DNA of 64,000 bases, taken from NCBI GenBank assembly GCA_039654915.1, contig CM077596.1:52512501-52576500 (forward strand). The letters run 5' to 3'. A model generated the notes under the pieces. That model searched no databases. It was given only the letters and a program-made list of their open reading frames with translations, and was not told where the DNA came from. The position numbers and the translations under genes are program-made. The stretch comes from Aquilaria yunnanensis. Lineage: Eukaryota; Streptophyta; Magnoliopsida; Malvales; Thymelaeaceae. Of the stretch, positions 1 to 10,974 are shown one piece after another (positions within the stretch are counted from its first letter, which is position 1; every line of letters starts with the position of its first letter).

Positions 1-465
1 CAGCAGAGACAATGAGACAAGTAATAATGGAGAATGAAGCAGATAAAAAGCCAAAAAATTTACTTGAACCAAATAAAAAATCCACAAATTTGGCCAAAGC
101 CAATAACAATTCCAGGATTTCAGATGGTAGTGTCACATCCTTCGCATTTCCAATGTAAGTTTTTCCATAACAAGCAATTATTTAGTTCTACTTGTTAACC
201 AATATATTCTAAATTGAGTATGTACTTTGGTATTTGTAGACTTCCAGGACAAGTAGATAAAAATGCCTCTGTTAGTGCTTGGCCTAAGGCTCAAAAGCAA
301 CAAGTGAAAACTTGCCAACCAAGTAAAGAGCCTAGCCAATCAAATGCAAAGTTAGGATCTGAAACTCCAAAGAGGCAAACATCAGTTGAGTCAGAGAACC
401 CTAAATTAACAACAGAAGGGGATCAATGGAAATGGTCTTGCTTGCCTTGTTGGCCCTTCCGTTAA
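1..465 (+). CDS. 3' end of an unrecognised plant gene (last two exons)
   Basis: The window opens inside an exon (1-154, frame open from base 3) that ends at a GTAAGT donor. It joins in frame to a last exon at 240-465 after a TTTGTAG acceptor, with a TAA stop. The visible part is about 125 residues, rich in Lys, Asn, Ser and Gln and probably disordered. It contains the short motif SFAFPI across the junction and ends in a compact Trp/Cys cluster (WKWSCLPCWPF) just before the stop. A Cys/Trp-rich tail after a disordered stretch is seen in several uncharacterised plant proteins, some labelled gar2-related, but I do not recognise the family with confidence. The cysteines could be lipid-modified or bind metal; that is inference. 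The start and most of the gene lie to the left of the window. Confidence 0.6.
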
Positions 466-1783
466 ATGCACAAGAATTGTCGTATTTCATTTTTTCCCCT
501 TTTTCTTATTCCTTTTTTTTTTTTTTTGTGTTTTCTCTATCATGAGGTAGATTTCTTGTAAATATTTCAATGTTTAGTTTAGATGTATCATTTGTACATT
601 TACCATTTGTCGTGAGGATAAAATTAAAAACATAAGATTTTCAATTTTCTTGTCAAAAGGTGTGCTTTGTTGGAGTTCATGGTAATTACAACTATACAGT
701 TAGTTTATCATTTTTAGAAATAAAGAAATAGGAAGCATTTTAAGGTCAAAATTAAATGTTGAAGTTATTGCTTTGTAGGACTCAAAGTGAGCTATAGGTT
801 AAGTGATTTAAATCATGAATGAGATGATTTTGCTTACGGATTTGTGAAAAGAATTGTAAGATAACGGTTTGTGACCATCATTTACCATGGACCATCAGAT
901 CACATGGATCTATTGAATTTGAAGGATCCCAGTGCCAATCTACTTACTTGTAATGAATGAACCACTAATCATCATCTGTTAGTAAAGTTGAAAGTCAAAT
1001 GCAAACCCAATTTTTCAACCCAAATCCAACATTTTGTCGAGTTCAAAGGTGAGAAAATGCATTTTCAAGTCACCCAACCCCAACCCAATAAAGGCGCAAA
1101 ATTTGAGTTTAGGTCAAATTAGGTTAAAATCAAATGACATAACAAACCCAAAATTTTATCATAGGCATTAACATAAAGTTTTGAAGCTAAAATATTTTTC
1201 AAAAACCATCCCAATCACTTGGCAAAATAGTTAAAGGATATGGGTGCAAGTTTAGAGTTCAAATTTAGACTCCATAATTCCCCTGTAATGCCATTACATG
1301 TTGGTTCGGTGGTTCTCCAAGTTCCTGAAAGGCAAGCATTCCATTCCTTAATTTTCTACACTATAGAAAGTACCTCTTTACCTTGCAACTTCTAACATGT
1401 TTTTAAGTACTAAAAGAGAATTTTAAAAGTCTCTATCATTGCACTGTTCTAAAATATAGAATACTCTTAAGACAACATGTGATATACTGCAGCAAATCAC
1501 CAAAGAACAAATAAAAAAGCTAAAGGAAGTATATGCATAAAATATCAAAAAAATAAAGAAAAGTATAATTGATAGTTTGTGACACATTGGCAATGCATTA
1601 GAGACTATTCGATTAAGGAGCGTAACATTACACATCTTGACCAGATAGCCAATAATTCATTAGTGATGGTCACAGACTGTCATCTTATTACGATCCAAAA
1701 AATACCTCTACATTATTAATATATATACATAATTAAGGGGAAAAAAAGGTCAATAGTGTGCAACATTCAAGGCATGCCTTCGA
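466..1783. other. Intergenic DNA, no gene seen
   Basis: AT-rich spacer downstream of the partial gene, beginning with its 3' UTR and a T-rich run near 510-530. Short open frames here have no recognisable domain. Nothing else is visible. Confidence 0.5.
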
Positions 1784-2255
1784 TAGAAATATGTCTTGGG
1801 ATGGGCTAAACCGACCTTATTCAGGTCAAACTTAGCCACAACTTAGTCAAACTGGGGTTGCCTCAAATTCAATTTGATCCCCCTTTCATTATTTAGGCTG
1901 AATATGGGACCAGGTAGTAAGGACCATTAGCACAGCCCAACTTGCTATTAAAAAAATATTTTTTTTCTTAAAAAAATACATATATACACATATAAATAGT
2001 AGGAGTTGTAAAGTCTAGTGAGAGTTTTGTTATTTTTGCCGAAACAAGTGAAAAAATAATTATGCTATTCTATATTTATTTTAATTTTAGGATTTTTAAA
2101 TTTTATTTAAATTGGACCAAACTTGACCTAACTTTTAATTTGGCCTCATCTGACACAGGCTCAACCCACCTTTGAGTGGGTCAAGTATGGGTCTTTCCTC
2201 CTTCAACCCAAGACTGGGCCCAGGCCCTACTGGATCAACCCATAACCCATTTCTA
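1784..2255. mobile_element. Non-autonomous hAT-type element (MITE-like), 472 bp
   Basis: The left end reads TAGAAATATG and the right end, reverse-complemented, reads TAGAAATGGG, giving short imperfect terminal inverted repeats. The flanks GCCTTCGA (1776-1783) and GCCTTGGA (2256-2263) match at 7 of 8 positions, as expected of an old 8-bp hAT target duplication. The subterminal parts are full of GGGTCAA/TTGACCC-like words, common in plant hAT-derived elements. No transposase frame is inside. Confidence 0.6.
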
Positions 2256-2263
2256 GCCTTGGA

Positions 2264-3138
2264 TGCTGCATAATAAATGGTTCCCGAATTTAGTGCCATT
2301 TTCAATTTTACAGAAAATATTTCTTATGGGGACAAATTTAATGTGTAAATTAAATTGAAATAATTGGAAAAATATTTATCCATGTAAACAAGATAAAAAA
2401 ACATGTAAACCATCTAATTTATTTCTTAGCCTCTTGATTGATCACATGTTCTTTCTCCAATCAAAATCATTTTCTTTTTCCATCTCATATATATTTGTTC
2501 TAATAGTTATATTATTATAAATATTAATTTATTGATCTATGATCTATTTACAAAATCACACGACGTAGTTCAATGTTACAACAAATAATTATGTAATTTT
2601 TTTATTATGCAAAAACATAGCATGCATGTGCATGACAACCACCAATGGGTAAAATTGATGTTCTTGGAAGAAAATTCTTAAACAATGTTTTTTGGTAGCT
2701 GAACTATAAATTATTGAAGAAAATATGACTATTTCTAATAGTAAATTAGGGAAAGGGGGAAGCAAAAAATTATATAACCTTTCACACTTGCACACGTGAT
2801 ATAAACAAACATGGAAGAATCAATTGAGAAATTATCATAAGAAAAGTTTAAAAATAAAGCAAAAATGTTAAACAATAGAGAAAATAATAAGTTTGGTACA
2901 AACGAACAATTAGCAAACAGTAATGTTGAAAAATAAATACTCCATTAGTAGTTTGTGGTACAGTGGGCTCGCACAGAAATTGAAGTAGGATAGGACAAAT
3001 AGAAATTTAATATTATGAATGACTAGAGTGCAGAGAAAGCGTGACTGAGAGGATTAGGTATGAAATATTGAAATTATATTCACTTCTTTGTTTTCAGGTG
3101 AAATCTCTAGATAAGTCCACAATCTCTTGCTCATTGAT
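2264..3138. other. AT-rich spacer, no gene seen
   Basis: Very AT-rich DNA between two hAT-type elements. I see no exon, RNA gene or clear repeat boundary. Confidence 0.5.
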
Positions 3139-3146
3139 CAATTGTC

Positions 3147-4072
3147 TAAGCGTGAAAGTTTAGGTTTCAAGTTGAGTTTGGGCTGAAACCTGAAATAAAT
3201 AAGTTCTTTTATGATCCAAAAATACCAACCTGAACCAACTTTAAACCAAATTTTTTAGGGTTGGATTCGGGTTAACCCGACCAACCTGTTTGTGAAGTGA
3301 TCTGATGGCTAAGGCAAGGTGAGGCATCTGGGAGGAGGAGATCGACAGTGGGTCGAGCAAGGAAGGTGGTAGGCGATGGCGGCCAAGGTAAGGCGAGGCA
3401 TTTAGGAGGAGGAGATCAATGATGACAGGCGAGCAAGGTGAGGTGAGGTGTGACGGCCCGACACGAGAAAATGGAGGAGGTGCTCGTGTGAGGCAAGGCA
3501 AGGTGGAGGCTGTGTGATGGAGGGAGGAGGGAGGAGGAGGCCGTGCAATAGAGAAAGGATGGAGGAGGAAGGAACGGACAATGTGGAGGATGACTATACG
3601 AGGGATGATTGACAACTACATAAGGTCAACAGCCAAGGTAGGATGGAGGCACAAGCGTGGGGTAAGGCAAGGGCAATGAAATGGCAAGGCAAAGTGAAGG
3701 ATGAGGCGCGAAGAGGATTCAGACAGGTGGTGAGGAGGGTGCAGGGAAACTTAGAGGCAGTGAGGTTACTAGGTTAGTTAGATAATGTTAGGGAATTGGG
3801 TTGGGCTGGGATTTTTTATTGGGTAGGGATTTAGTTTAAGGTTGGGCTGCCATGGTTTGAAGGAGTTAGTGGCTTAGATATGGGCTGGGTTAAGGATTTC
3901 AGGTTAATTTGGGTTGGAGTCGAACCAACCCGATTTTTTTTTTCTTTATATCAAGTTGGGTTTGGGTCAACTGGAATGACACATTTCTTTCTTCCTAACC
4001 CGACCCTAACCCAATATTTCAAATTGTGTTTTAGGTCGGATATCGGGTTAGGGTCATTTTTTTACACCCCTA
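3147..4072. mobile_element. Non-autonomous hAT-like element, 926 bp, with purine-rich core
   Basis: The right end is ACACCCCTA (reverse complement TAGGGGTGTAAA, a common hAT-type end) and the left end is TAAGCGTGAAAG. The flanks CAATTGTC (3139-3146) and CAACTGGC (4073-4080) match at 6 of 8 positions, so the target duplication is degraded. Subterminal DNA has many GGGTTGG/CCAACCC words. The core (about 3300-3760) is G-rich on the plus strand, with repeated GAGGAGGAG blocks and an imperfect direct repeat about 85 bp apart around AGGCGAGGCAT. Open frames through it are low-complexity and not credible proteins. Confidence 0.55.
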
Positions 4073-4277
4073 CAACTGGCATACAAATATGTGGACAAAT
4101 AACGTAAAAGGGACTATACTAAAACATATGTGTACTAGAGTAGACGCCGCCTCGAGTTTTAAAAATTATAGTGAGGGTAGCAAATTTTAGTGGGGACAGT
4201 TGCCTTTACCACCAAAACACACTTTGAGTGGCCCCTGGCCGAATTACAGATGTTGTTCACATAGTTTTGATGAAACC

Positions 4278-6032
4278 AGGGGTGATCAAGGGTCATCGGG
4301 TTTCTAGTGGAATCGAACTAACTTGAAATAGTCATGGTTCTAAAAAAATTGAACCTAACCATGGATCTATGTTTTTGGGTTCTGGTTCTCGATTTTTTTG
4401 TTCTCATCAAAGTTTTGACCCAAGACACATTTGTTTAAGTAAATTAAGATATTCATAACCTTACAAACCAACAACTATAACCTTTCACCTTTGCCATCGC
4501 ATTAGTTGACTGGCTGCTTGACACATTTCCACCTCGGTCCTTAGATCCGGTAATAATCCGTTGGTTACAGCATTCGTTAGGTTCATAGCCCATTTCACTT
4601 TCCCCTACACGCCCATCATCACCATTTATCCAAGATAATAGCTTGTCCCATTACTTTTCACTTTTCAATAACATATTGCTCGCTATCAATTATTTAATAC
4701 AATGGCTTCAGCTTTGTTTCAGTCCCTTCTCAAGCCATCATTTAAAGAGTAGTCCATTCTTTTCTCTCAAGCCCAGTGCCTTTACTGCCACCTCCACCTT
4801 TGCCCCCAAAGCCGACTTAATTGTTTAATTAGCTCTAATTACGAGCATGGATTGAAGTGGAGTTAGGGTTGCTTGAGTAGGCTTAGGAAAGTTAGTATCA
4901 GGTTTCCATTCAATAGACATAAACATTTTCACAAATATAATTTTCTATAGATATATACATGGGCAATTAAAAAATGTCATAAAGTATTTATATATGTATC
5001 TTCATGTTCAGTTCCAACTCAAGTTAGTTCCATATAAAGCTAGAACCAATCCAAAAAAATGAATGTTGTTTATATGTAGAATCAATCCACAATCCATGAT
5101 TCATTTTTACCCACTCCAACCCAACAAAAAAATGTGGTTCGGCTTGGGTTTTAAGTTTACCCAACCCACGTTTACCCTTACTGAGTTGCGTTGGGGTAGA
5201 TAAAAATGGATCATGGGGTCACAGGTTGGCTCCACAGCTTGAAAAGCCATTAATGGTTTGGTTGGTTCTAGTTTTATATAGAACCAACCTGAGTTGGAAC
5301 CGTTCTTGAAGGTATATGTATAAATATTATTGAATTGCCCATGTCTTTATGGATTAAAAATTATATTGTGAGGATGTTTATGTCTTCTAGATGGAAAAGT
5401 AATACTAACGTTCTCAAGCTTACTTAGACAACTATAACTTGACCTCAATCCATGCTTGCAATTAGAGCTAATGAACCAATAAGGGTTGATGGGGTAAAGT
5501 GGGGCTAGAGGCATAAGACTCAAACGGGGTTGGGGCTGTTTTTCAAACAATGGCTTGGGAGAGAGATTAAGATAAAATAAGAGTTATTACATTAAATAGT
5601 CAATTGGGAGCAAAGGGTCAACGGAAATTAGCATGACAAAGCTATTGCCTTAGAAAATGGTGAGGATGGGTGTGTAGGGGAAAGTGAAAATAGACTATGA
5701 ACCTAACAAGATGTTGGAGCGGTGGATTACTACCATATCTAAGGATAGAGGTGGAAATGCATTGAGTTGCAAATTGACTTACGAGATCATGACAGTAGGA
5801 GATTATGGTGGTTTGTTTATAAGGTTCTTAATACCTTAGTTTATTGGAGGAATGTTTCTCGAGTTAAAATTTTATTGGAAAAAAACCGAAAACCAAAATT
5901 AAAAAACCCACCCATACCCATTTATTCGATTATCAGGTTTATTTGGATTTTTCTGGAACCATGATTATTTTGGGTTTATTCTGTTCCACTAAAAACCTGA
6001 CCCAACCCGACCAAGCTCACTCCTCTTTATTT
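4278..6032. mobile_element. Foldback element with about 0.75-kb inverted arms
   Basis: The left half (about 4278-5060) is closely similar to the reverse complement of the right half (about 5270-6032) along most of its length. Examples are CACTTTCCCCTACACGCCCATC near 4600 against its complement near 5660-5690, and TTCCAACTCAAGTTAGTTC near 5009 against the complement of GAACCAACCTGAGTTGGAAC near 5281. The ends (AGGGGTGATCAAGGG and the complement of ACCAAGCTCACTCCT) resemble hAT termini. The loop (about 5060-5270) contains the small palindrome GGTTGGTTCTA...TAGAACCAACC. No protein is encoded. I found no target-site duplication, so the exact ends and superfamily are uncertain. Confidence 0.65.
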
Positions 6033-7095
6033 GCAATGATTTTACGTAGTTTAAAGAACTAACTTAATTAATCCAATTTTTTTATTTTTACTGATTTTTA
6101 TTTTATTTTTATTTAGAACCAATGCCATTTGAACCATAATATTATATTCACTTAATAATTACTTGGACAAATTTTTTTATAAAATTAAATTATTTTTTTG
6201 GGTGATTTTTCCTTAATCAAACCAATAAAATAAAAACAATAAAATACTTAGTTTTCTAAAAAAATATTTTTAAAATAATTTTGAGTTTCTTAAAATGTAG
6301 AGTGTCAATTAGTGTACAAGCTAATTGAATAATCACTAAAAATAAAAATAATGTATTAAATGACTCATTATTTAATCACAAAATCATGTCACTATTGGTC
6401 TTGACTATTTTTTTTTATTTCTATTTTTTATCTCTATAGTCGCCAAAAACCTAATCAAATGTAGATCTGTACAACTTTATAGGTACTACCATTTAAGATA
6501 TTAAAAAAAATTACTGGTTTTACAAAATTTGTTAAGAAAGTATGAGTTTTAACTAATTTTACTGATTTTTTCCATGTTCTCCTCAAATGGTGTCCTTATA
6601 TTTAAATATAAATTTTCTTAAAAACTAAAGTGTAAATGATCCTATTCTACTTATGTTATGACATTTTTCAGTTATTAAATATTATAAGTCTACATGTTCT
6701 TTATAATATAAAGGATGTATAAAATGACAAAATAAAAATTATATATATATATATTTGTATGTAAGTATGTATGTATGCATGCATGTATGTCTTAAATAAG
6801 TAGGTGGAAATACCCGCTAAATCACGAGGTGTACTAAATAAATAAATTTACTTACTAGAGTTACGAATGTAGCTAAACCTATCTTGAATCCTCCACCGAC
6901 ATTACTAAATACGTTTTAGCATTTGCTAATAGAAACAATATGGAGAGATTTAATTTAAATTTTTTTAAATTCAGTAATATAATGAAAAATAAAAAATGTT
7001 GATTTAATTGTTTTTTTTTAAAGAATGATTTGATTGAAAATTAATTTAACTTTAGAGGACAACTGTGCACATTTTAGCCCCATGAAAATAGTGCA
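6033..7095. other. AT-rich spacer upstream of the RPA1 gene
   Basis: Extremely AT-rich DNA with no exon or recognisable element apart from the short tandem repeat near 6739-6791. Confidence 0.45.
6739..6791. repeat. (TA)n / (GTAT)n microsatellite
   Basis: A run of TA dinucleotides is followed by TATG/CATG tetranucleotides. The same order, (TA)n then TGTATGTAAGTATGTATG, recurs near 34340-34400. Confidence 0.8.
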
Positions 7096-7099
7096 GAAT

Positions 7100-7107
7100 T
7101 TTGCCGC
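7100..7107 (+). promoter_or_regulatory. Candidate E2F site upstream of RPA1
   Basis: TTTGCCGC fits the plant E2F consensus TTTSSCGC, about 210 bp before the RPA1 start codon. Genes of the replication machinery are often under E2F control in plants. Function here is inferred from motif and position. Confidence 0.45.
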
Positions 7108-7195
7108 GAGAATAAACGTTGGAGTGAAAGTGAAAGGATTTAAAAGCCAAACGGGCGCTAAAAAGAATTGGCAAATACAAAACAGAAACCGAAGA

Positions 7196-7203
7196 GCGGG
7201 AAA
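7196..7203 (-). promoter_or_regulatory. Candidate E2F site (TTTCCCGC) near the RPA1 start
   Basis: GCGGGAAA on the plus strand is the perfect E2F consensus TTTCCCGC on the minus strand, about 120 bp before the ATG. Together with the site near 7100 it supports S-phase expression of the RPA1 gene. Confidence 0.55.
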
Positions 7204-7319
7204 ATTAATCGAAATTCCCCTTTCCCCCCAAAACTTGCAAACTCAAAACCCTCCAATTTCGTTACAAAAGGGCAAAAGCCACTCCGATCTTATCAAAGTC
7301 GGCAGAAAGCGACGCTTCC

Positions 7320-10300
7320 ATGGCGAACAAATCAGTGAGCCCAGACGCCATTTCCACCATCCTCGCCAACCCTTCGCCGGATTCCTCCTCCGATCTCCCG
7401 GAGATCGTTGTCCAAGTCTTGGATCTCAAGCTCACCGGCAACCGCTACACGTACTCTTCTCTCTCTACCACCGGACCTCCTTTTGTTTGTTTTTCTGGTC
7501 TTCACGAACATTTGATTTCTGGGTTTTTTTGCTTCGATCTCATCTTGCTCGCCTTATTCAAATTGGGATTTTTATCGACTTCCTTCGCTGAAAATTTCTC
7601 AGTATTTGCAACTAGGGTGAGATACCATGACATGTTATTGTGTTTCTCTTTTTTGATTTGTAGGTTTAATGCTAGTGATGGGAGCAAGAAGTTAAAAGCT
7701 ATCTTGCCGTCGAACATATCCGCACAAGTAACCGCTGGAAATATTCAGAACAAGGGACTCATTCGGATTCTTGATTACACTCTCAATGATATTCCCAACA
7801 AGTCAGAGAAGTAAGCGAGATCTGCATTGCCTTCACCTTCATAGAATATACTTCTTGTTCTCTTGAAATGGGTTTTGATTGGATTTTGGTTTTATCAACA
7901 TTTCAGATATTTAATTGTCACCAAGTGCGAAGTTGTATCTTCTGCTATTGAAGCGGAGATAAAGACCGAGGTGGATGATGGGAATAATGGAATTATATTG
8001 AAGCCAAAGCACGAAAGTGTGACCTTAAATGAGGTTAAAACAGAAGGCATTGGAATAGTTTTGAAGCCAAAGCAGCAGGAGGTGGAGGCCAAGTCTGCCG
8101 CTCAAATAGTCCATGAGCAGCGTGGAAAGTGAGTGCCCTCTTGCTGGTTTGGCAATGGCTTGTTTTGTAGTTCTTGCATTTTAGATAACTTGCAATGTTG
8201 TTTGTGATCAACTACTGGTCTTACATTGATGTTTCTGTGTGGCTTCATGATTGACAGCATGGCCCCGGTTGCTAGAATGTCGATGACTAGAAGGGTGCAT
8301 CCTCTCATTTCCTTGAACCCTTATCAAGGCAATTGGACAATCAAAGTTCGTGTGACAAGCAAAGGGACTATGCGAACCTATAAGAATGCAAGGGGAGAAG
8401 GTTGTGTCTTCAATGTTGAGCTAACAGATGAGGATGTAAGCTCTATGATCTGCCTCTAGGATTTCATGTTAATTGAATTTCCAGTGGGTATGAATGGTAT
8501 AATGATTTTGTTGTGCAGGGCACGCAAATACAAGCCACAATGTTCAATGCGGCAGCAAAGAAATTTTATGACAAGTTCCAGTTGGGAAAGGTCTATTACA
8601 TATCTAAAGGGACTCTAAAAGTGGCAAACAAGCAGTTCAAGACCGTCCAGAATGATTATGAGATGACATTGAATGAAAACTCTATTGTGGAGGAGGCTGT
8701 CAACGAGGCAGTTCTTATCCCTGAAACCAAATTCAACTTTGTTCCAATTGATCAGTTGGGTCCCTATGTGAATGGAAGAGAATCTGTTGGTCTGTTCCAA
8801 CCCTAGCATGCTGTTGAGTTTTTGCAATTTCCCCATGCTGCACGTTTAGAATCTTATATTTTGAGCTGAATTTCAGATGTTCTTGGAGTTGTTCAAAGTG
8901 TTTCTCCAACAATGAGTATTAGAAGGAAGATTGATAATGAGACAATTCCAAAGCGTGACATTGTTGTTGCAGATGAGACGTAATTCATACTTCTCTCTCA
9001 CTTGTTTTTCTTTATTGTACTTGTGGTTCATGTCTGTGACTGTACTTAAGCTATAATTATCTGTGATGCAGGAAAAAGACAGTTATGGTTTCCTTGTGGA
9101 ATGAACTGGCAACAAATGCTGGACAAGAATTGCTGGATATTGCTGATCAGTCTCCTGTAGTTGCAATTAAGTCCCTGAAAGTTAGTGACTTTCAAGGTTA
9201 GTAGACCATATTTATATTTCTGTAGTAGAAATTGAGAATCATGATAAAGTGGCTGAAATTAATCTTTCTATGCCTCTTTTAGGTGTGTCGCTGAACACAT
9301 TGGGCAGAAGCTTAATGCTAGTTAATCCAGATATTCCTGAAGCAAAGAAACTGAGATCCTGGTATTTGAATAATTGATTTGGCTTTTTTTTTTTTCTGGT
9401 GTTCCTTGAAATTATCAGACTTCTATTTGTTTGCTGACATATGTCTGTGCAGGTATGACTCTGATGGAAAAGGGACTTCTATGGCATCTGTTGGCTCTGG
9501 TTTGAGCCCTTCCTCTAATAGTGGAGCAAGGTCTTTGTACTCTGATCGGGTTTCTCTTTCTCATGTAACTAATAACCCATCGCTGGGTGAAGATAAGGTA
9601 TGTTCTTTGTGGTCAAGAAGTTTCCTGAACCTGTTCTTTTCCCGGGTAAATATGAATTATAAAAGTGAATAAATCTAAAGTTTTGTGAGTTCTCTAGATA
9701 GGGAATTTTGCATATTAGTGCTTAGTATACTCTAAAATTCAATATTTCAATAATTTTATTGGTTGGATGCTGCAACTTTACCTGTGATCTCAGTTGCATT
9801 TAACTATTTCAGTGAACTTGCAATGTCTGATAATATATCTCTCCTGTACAGCCCTCATTTTTTAGCATCAAAGCATATATAAGCTTAATCAAGCCTGATC
9901 AGGCGATGTGGTATCGAGCTTGCAAAACTTGTAACAAAAAGGTGATAGATGCAGTTGGTTCAGGATACTGGTGTGAAGGGTGTCAAAAGAATGATGAAGA
10001 GTGCAGTTTGAGGTATGAAAAAGTTGCTAAAAACATCATCATAACACATTAAGTAAAGTTACGAAGTCTCTAAGATTCAGCCTCTCACACTATAGGTATA
10101 TAATGCTTCTGAAAGTCTCCGATGCAAGTGGTGAGGCTTGGGTTTCTGCTTTCAATGCGGAAGCGGAAAGGATTGTAGGCTGCTCTGCTGATGAGCTTGA
10201 TAAGGTGAAACAGGTAATGTTTTGGTTGTGCCATGTATAGCTGCTTGAATGCCAAGGGGGCTACCTAATTGTTTTAAGGCCCATCTCTTGCTGTCTTTAT

Positions 10301-10502
10301 TCAGGACGAAGATATTGTTGCATACCAACAAAAGCTGAAGCAAGCTACTTGGGTTCCTCATCTTTTCCGGGTTAGTGTCACTCAAAATGAGTACAACAAT
10401 GAGAAGAGGCAAAGAATAACCATAAGGACAGTTGCTCCAATTGAGTATGCTGCTGAATCCAGGTATCTGTTGGAGCAGATATCAAAGATGAGAAAAACCT
10501 AA
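7320..10502 (+). CDS. RPA1B: Replication protein A 70-kDa DNA-binding subunit (RPA1B/RPA1D type)
   Basis: Large subunit of the nuclear single-strand-DNA-binding complex RPA, used in replication, repair and recombination. Twelve coding exons: 7320-7450, 7664-7810, 7907-8128, 8258-8435, 8519-8789, 8877-8979, 9072-9196, 9283-9361, 9453-9597, 9852-10012, 10096-10213, 10305-10502. They sum to 1878 nt (625 residues plus stop), all with GT-AG borders and in frame. The N-terminal OB fold (about residues 1-115) includes LVVQVLDLK-like sequence (here EIVVQVLDLKLTGNRYT) and YLIVTKCE. DNA-binding domains A and B follow from about residue 178 to 420 (start NPYQGNWTIKVRV), then a Ser-rich linker and domain C from about 468. 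Domain C has a four-Cys zinc site: Cys491, Cys494, Cys508 and Cys511 (CKTC...CEGC). The N-terminal sequence is closer to Arabidopsis RPA1B/D than to A, C or E as I remember them. No lesion seen. Confidence 0.95.
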
Positions 10503-10974
10503 GTAGGTCTTGTTCATGTAGTTGGTTTGTCCTGGCAATAGGATTTGGTAGCTTAGATACAGCTTTCTTGTAAATGCCAAATGCAAAGGCCCCATCTATT
10601 GGTTAATGTAATGCTTTTTTTGCCATGGTTTAAATGCTCTTGATGCATTGGTGCAGCAGAATTTTAACTCGGAACTTAACGCTTAGCATGAGTCAATGTA
10701 AAACTCAGTTGAGATTGATTGTATTAAGCTTACTAATCATCAGTTTAAAGAACCAGGAAATCCTCTATCCAAAAGAATTTTAATGTCGAATACCATTTGT
10801 TCTGTTGAGAAGATGGATCCTAATTGGAGCTGTTGCATTCTCTACCACCAAATCAAATTTACAGTAACCATGTAAAATGTAAGTAATTTATTTAGGGATT
10901 GAAGATTGTATTTTCGTCAATTCTTTTGTTTGTTAGTTTTGTTTTTGGCTCTGAACCTCTTAACTGTTCATGGC
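10503..10974. other. 3' UTR and short spacer after RPA1
   Basis: Holds the expected 3' untranslated part of the RPA1 gene. Nothing else recognised. Confidence 0.5.

Noticed and set aside
3241..3615. 124-codon minus-strand frame in the GAGGAGG region
   Set aside because: Low-complexity Pro/Ser translation of a purine-rich core inside a hAT-like element.
4265..6045. 8-bp target duplication around the foldback
   Set aside because: I compared several alignments of the ends; none gave more than chance matches.
7034..7591. 185-codon plus-strand frame over the RPA1 promoter and first exon
   Set aside because: It overlaps the true RPA1 start in another frame and runs into intron 1. No domain.
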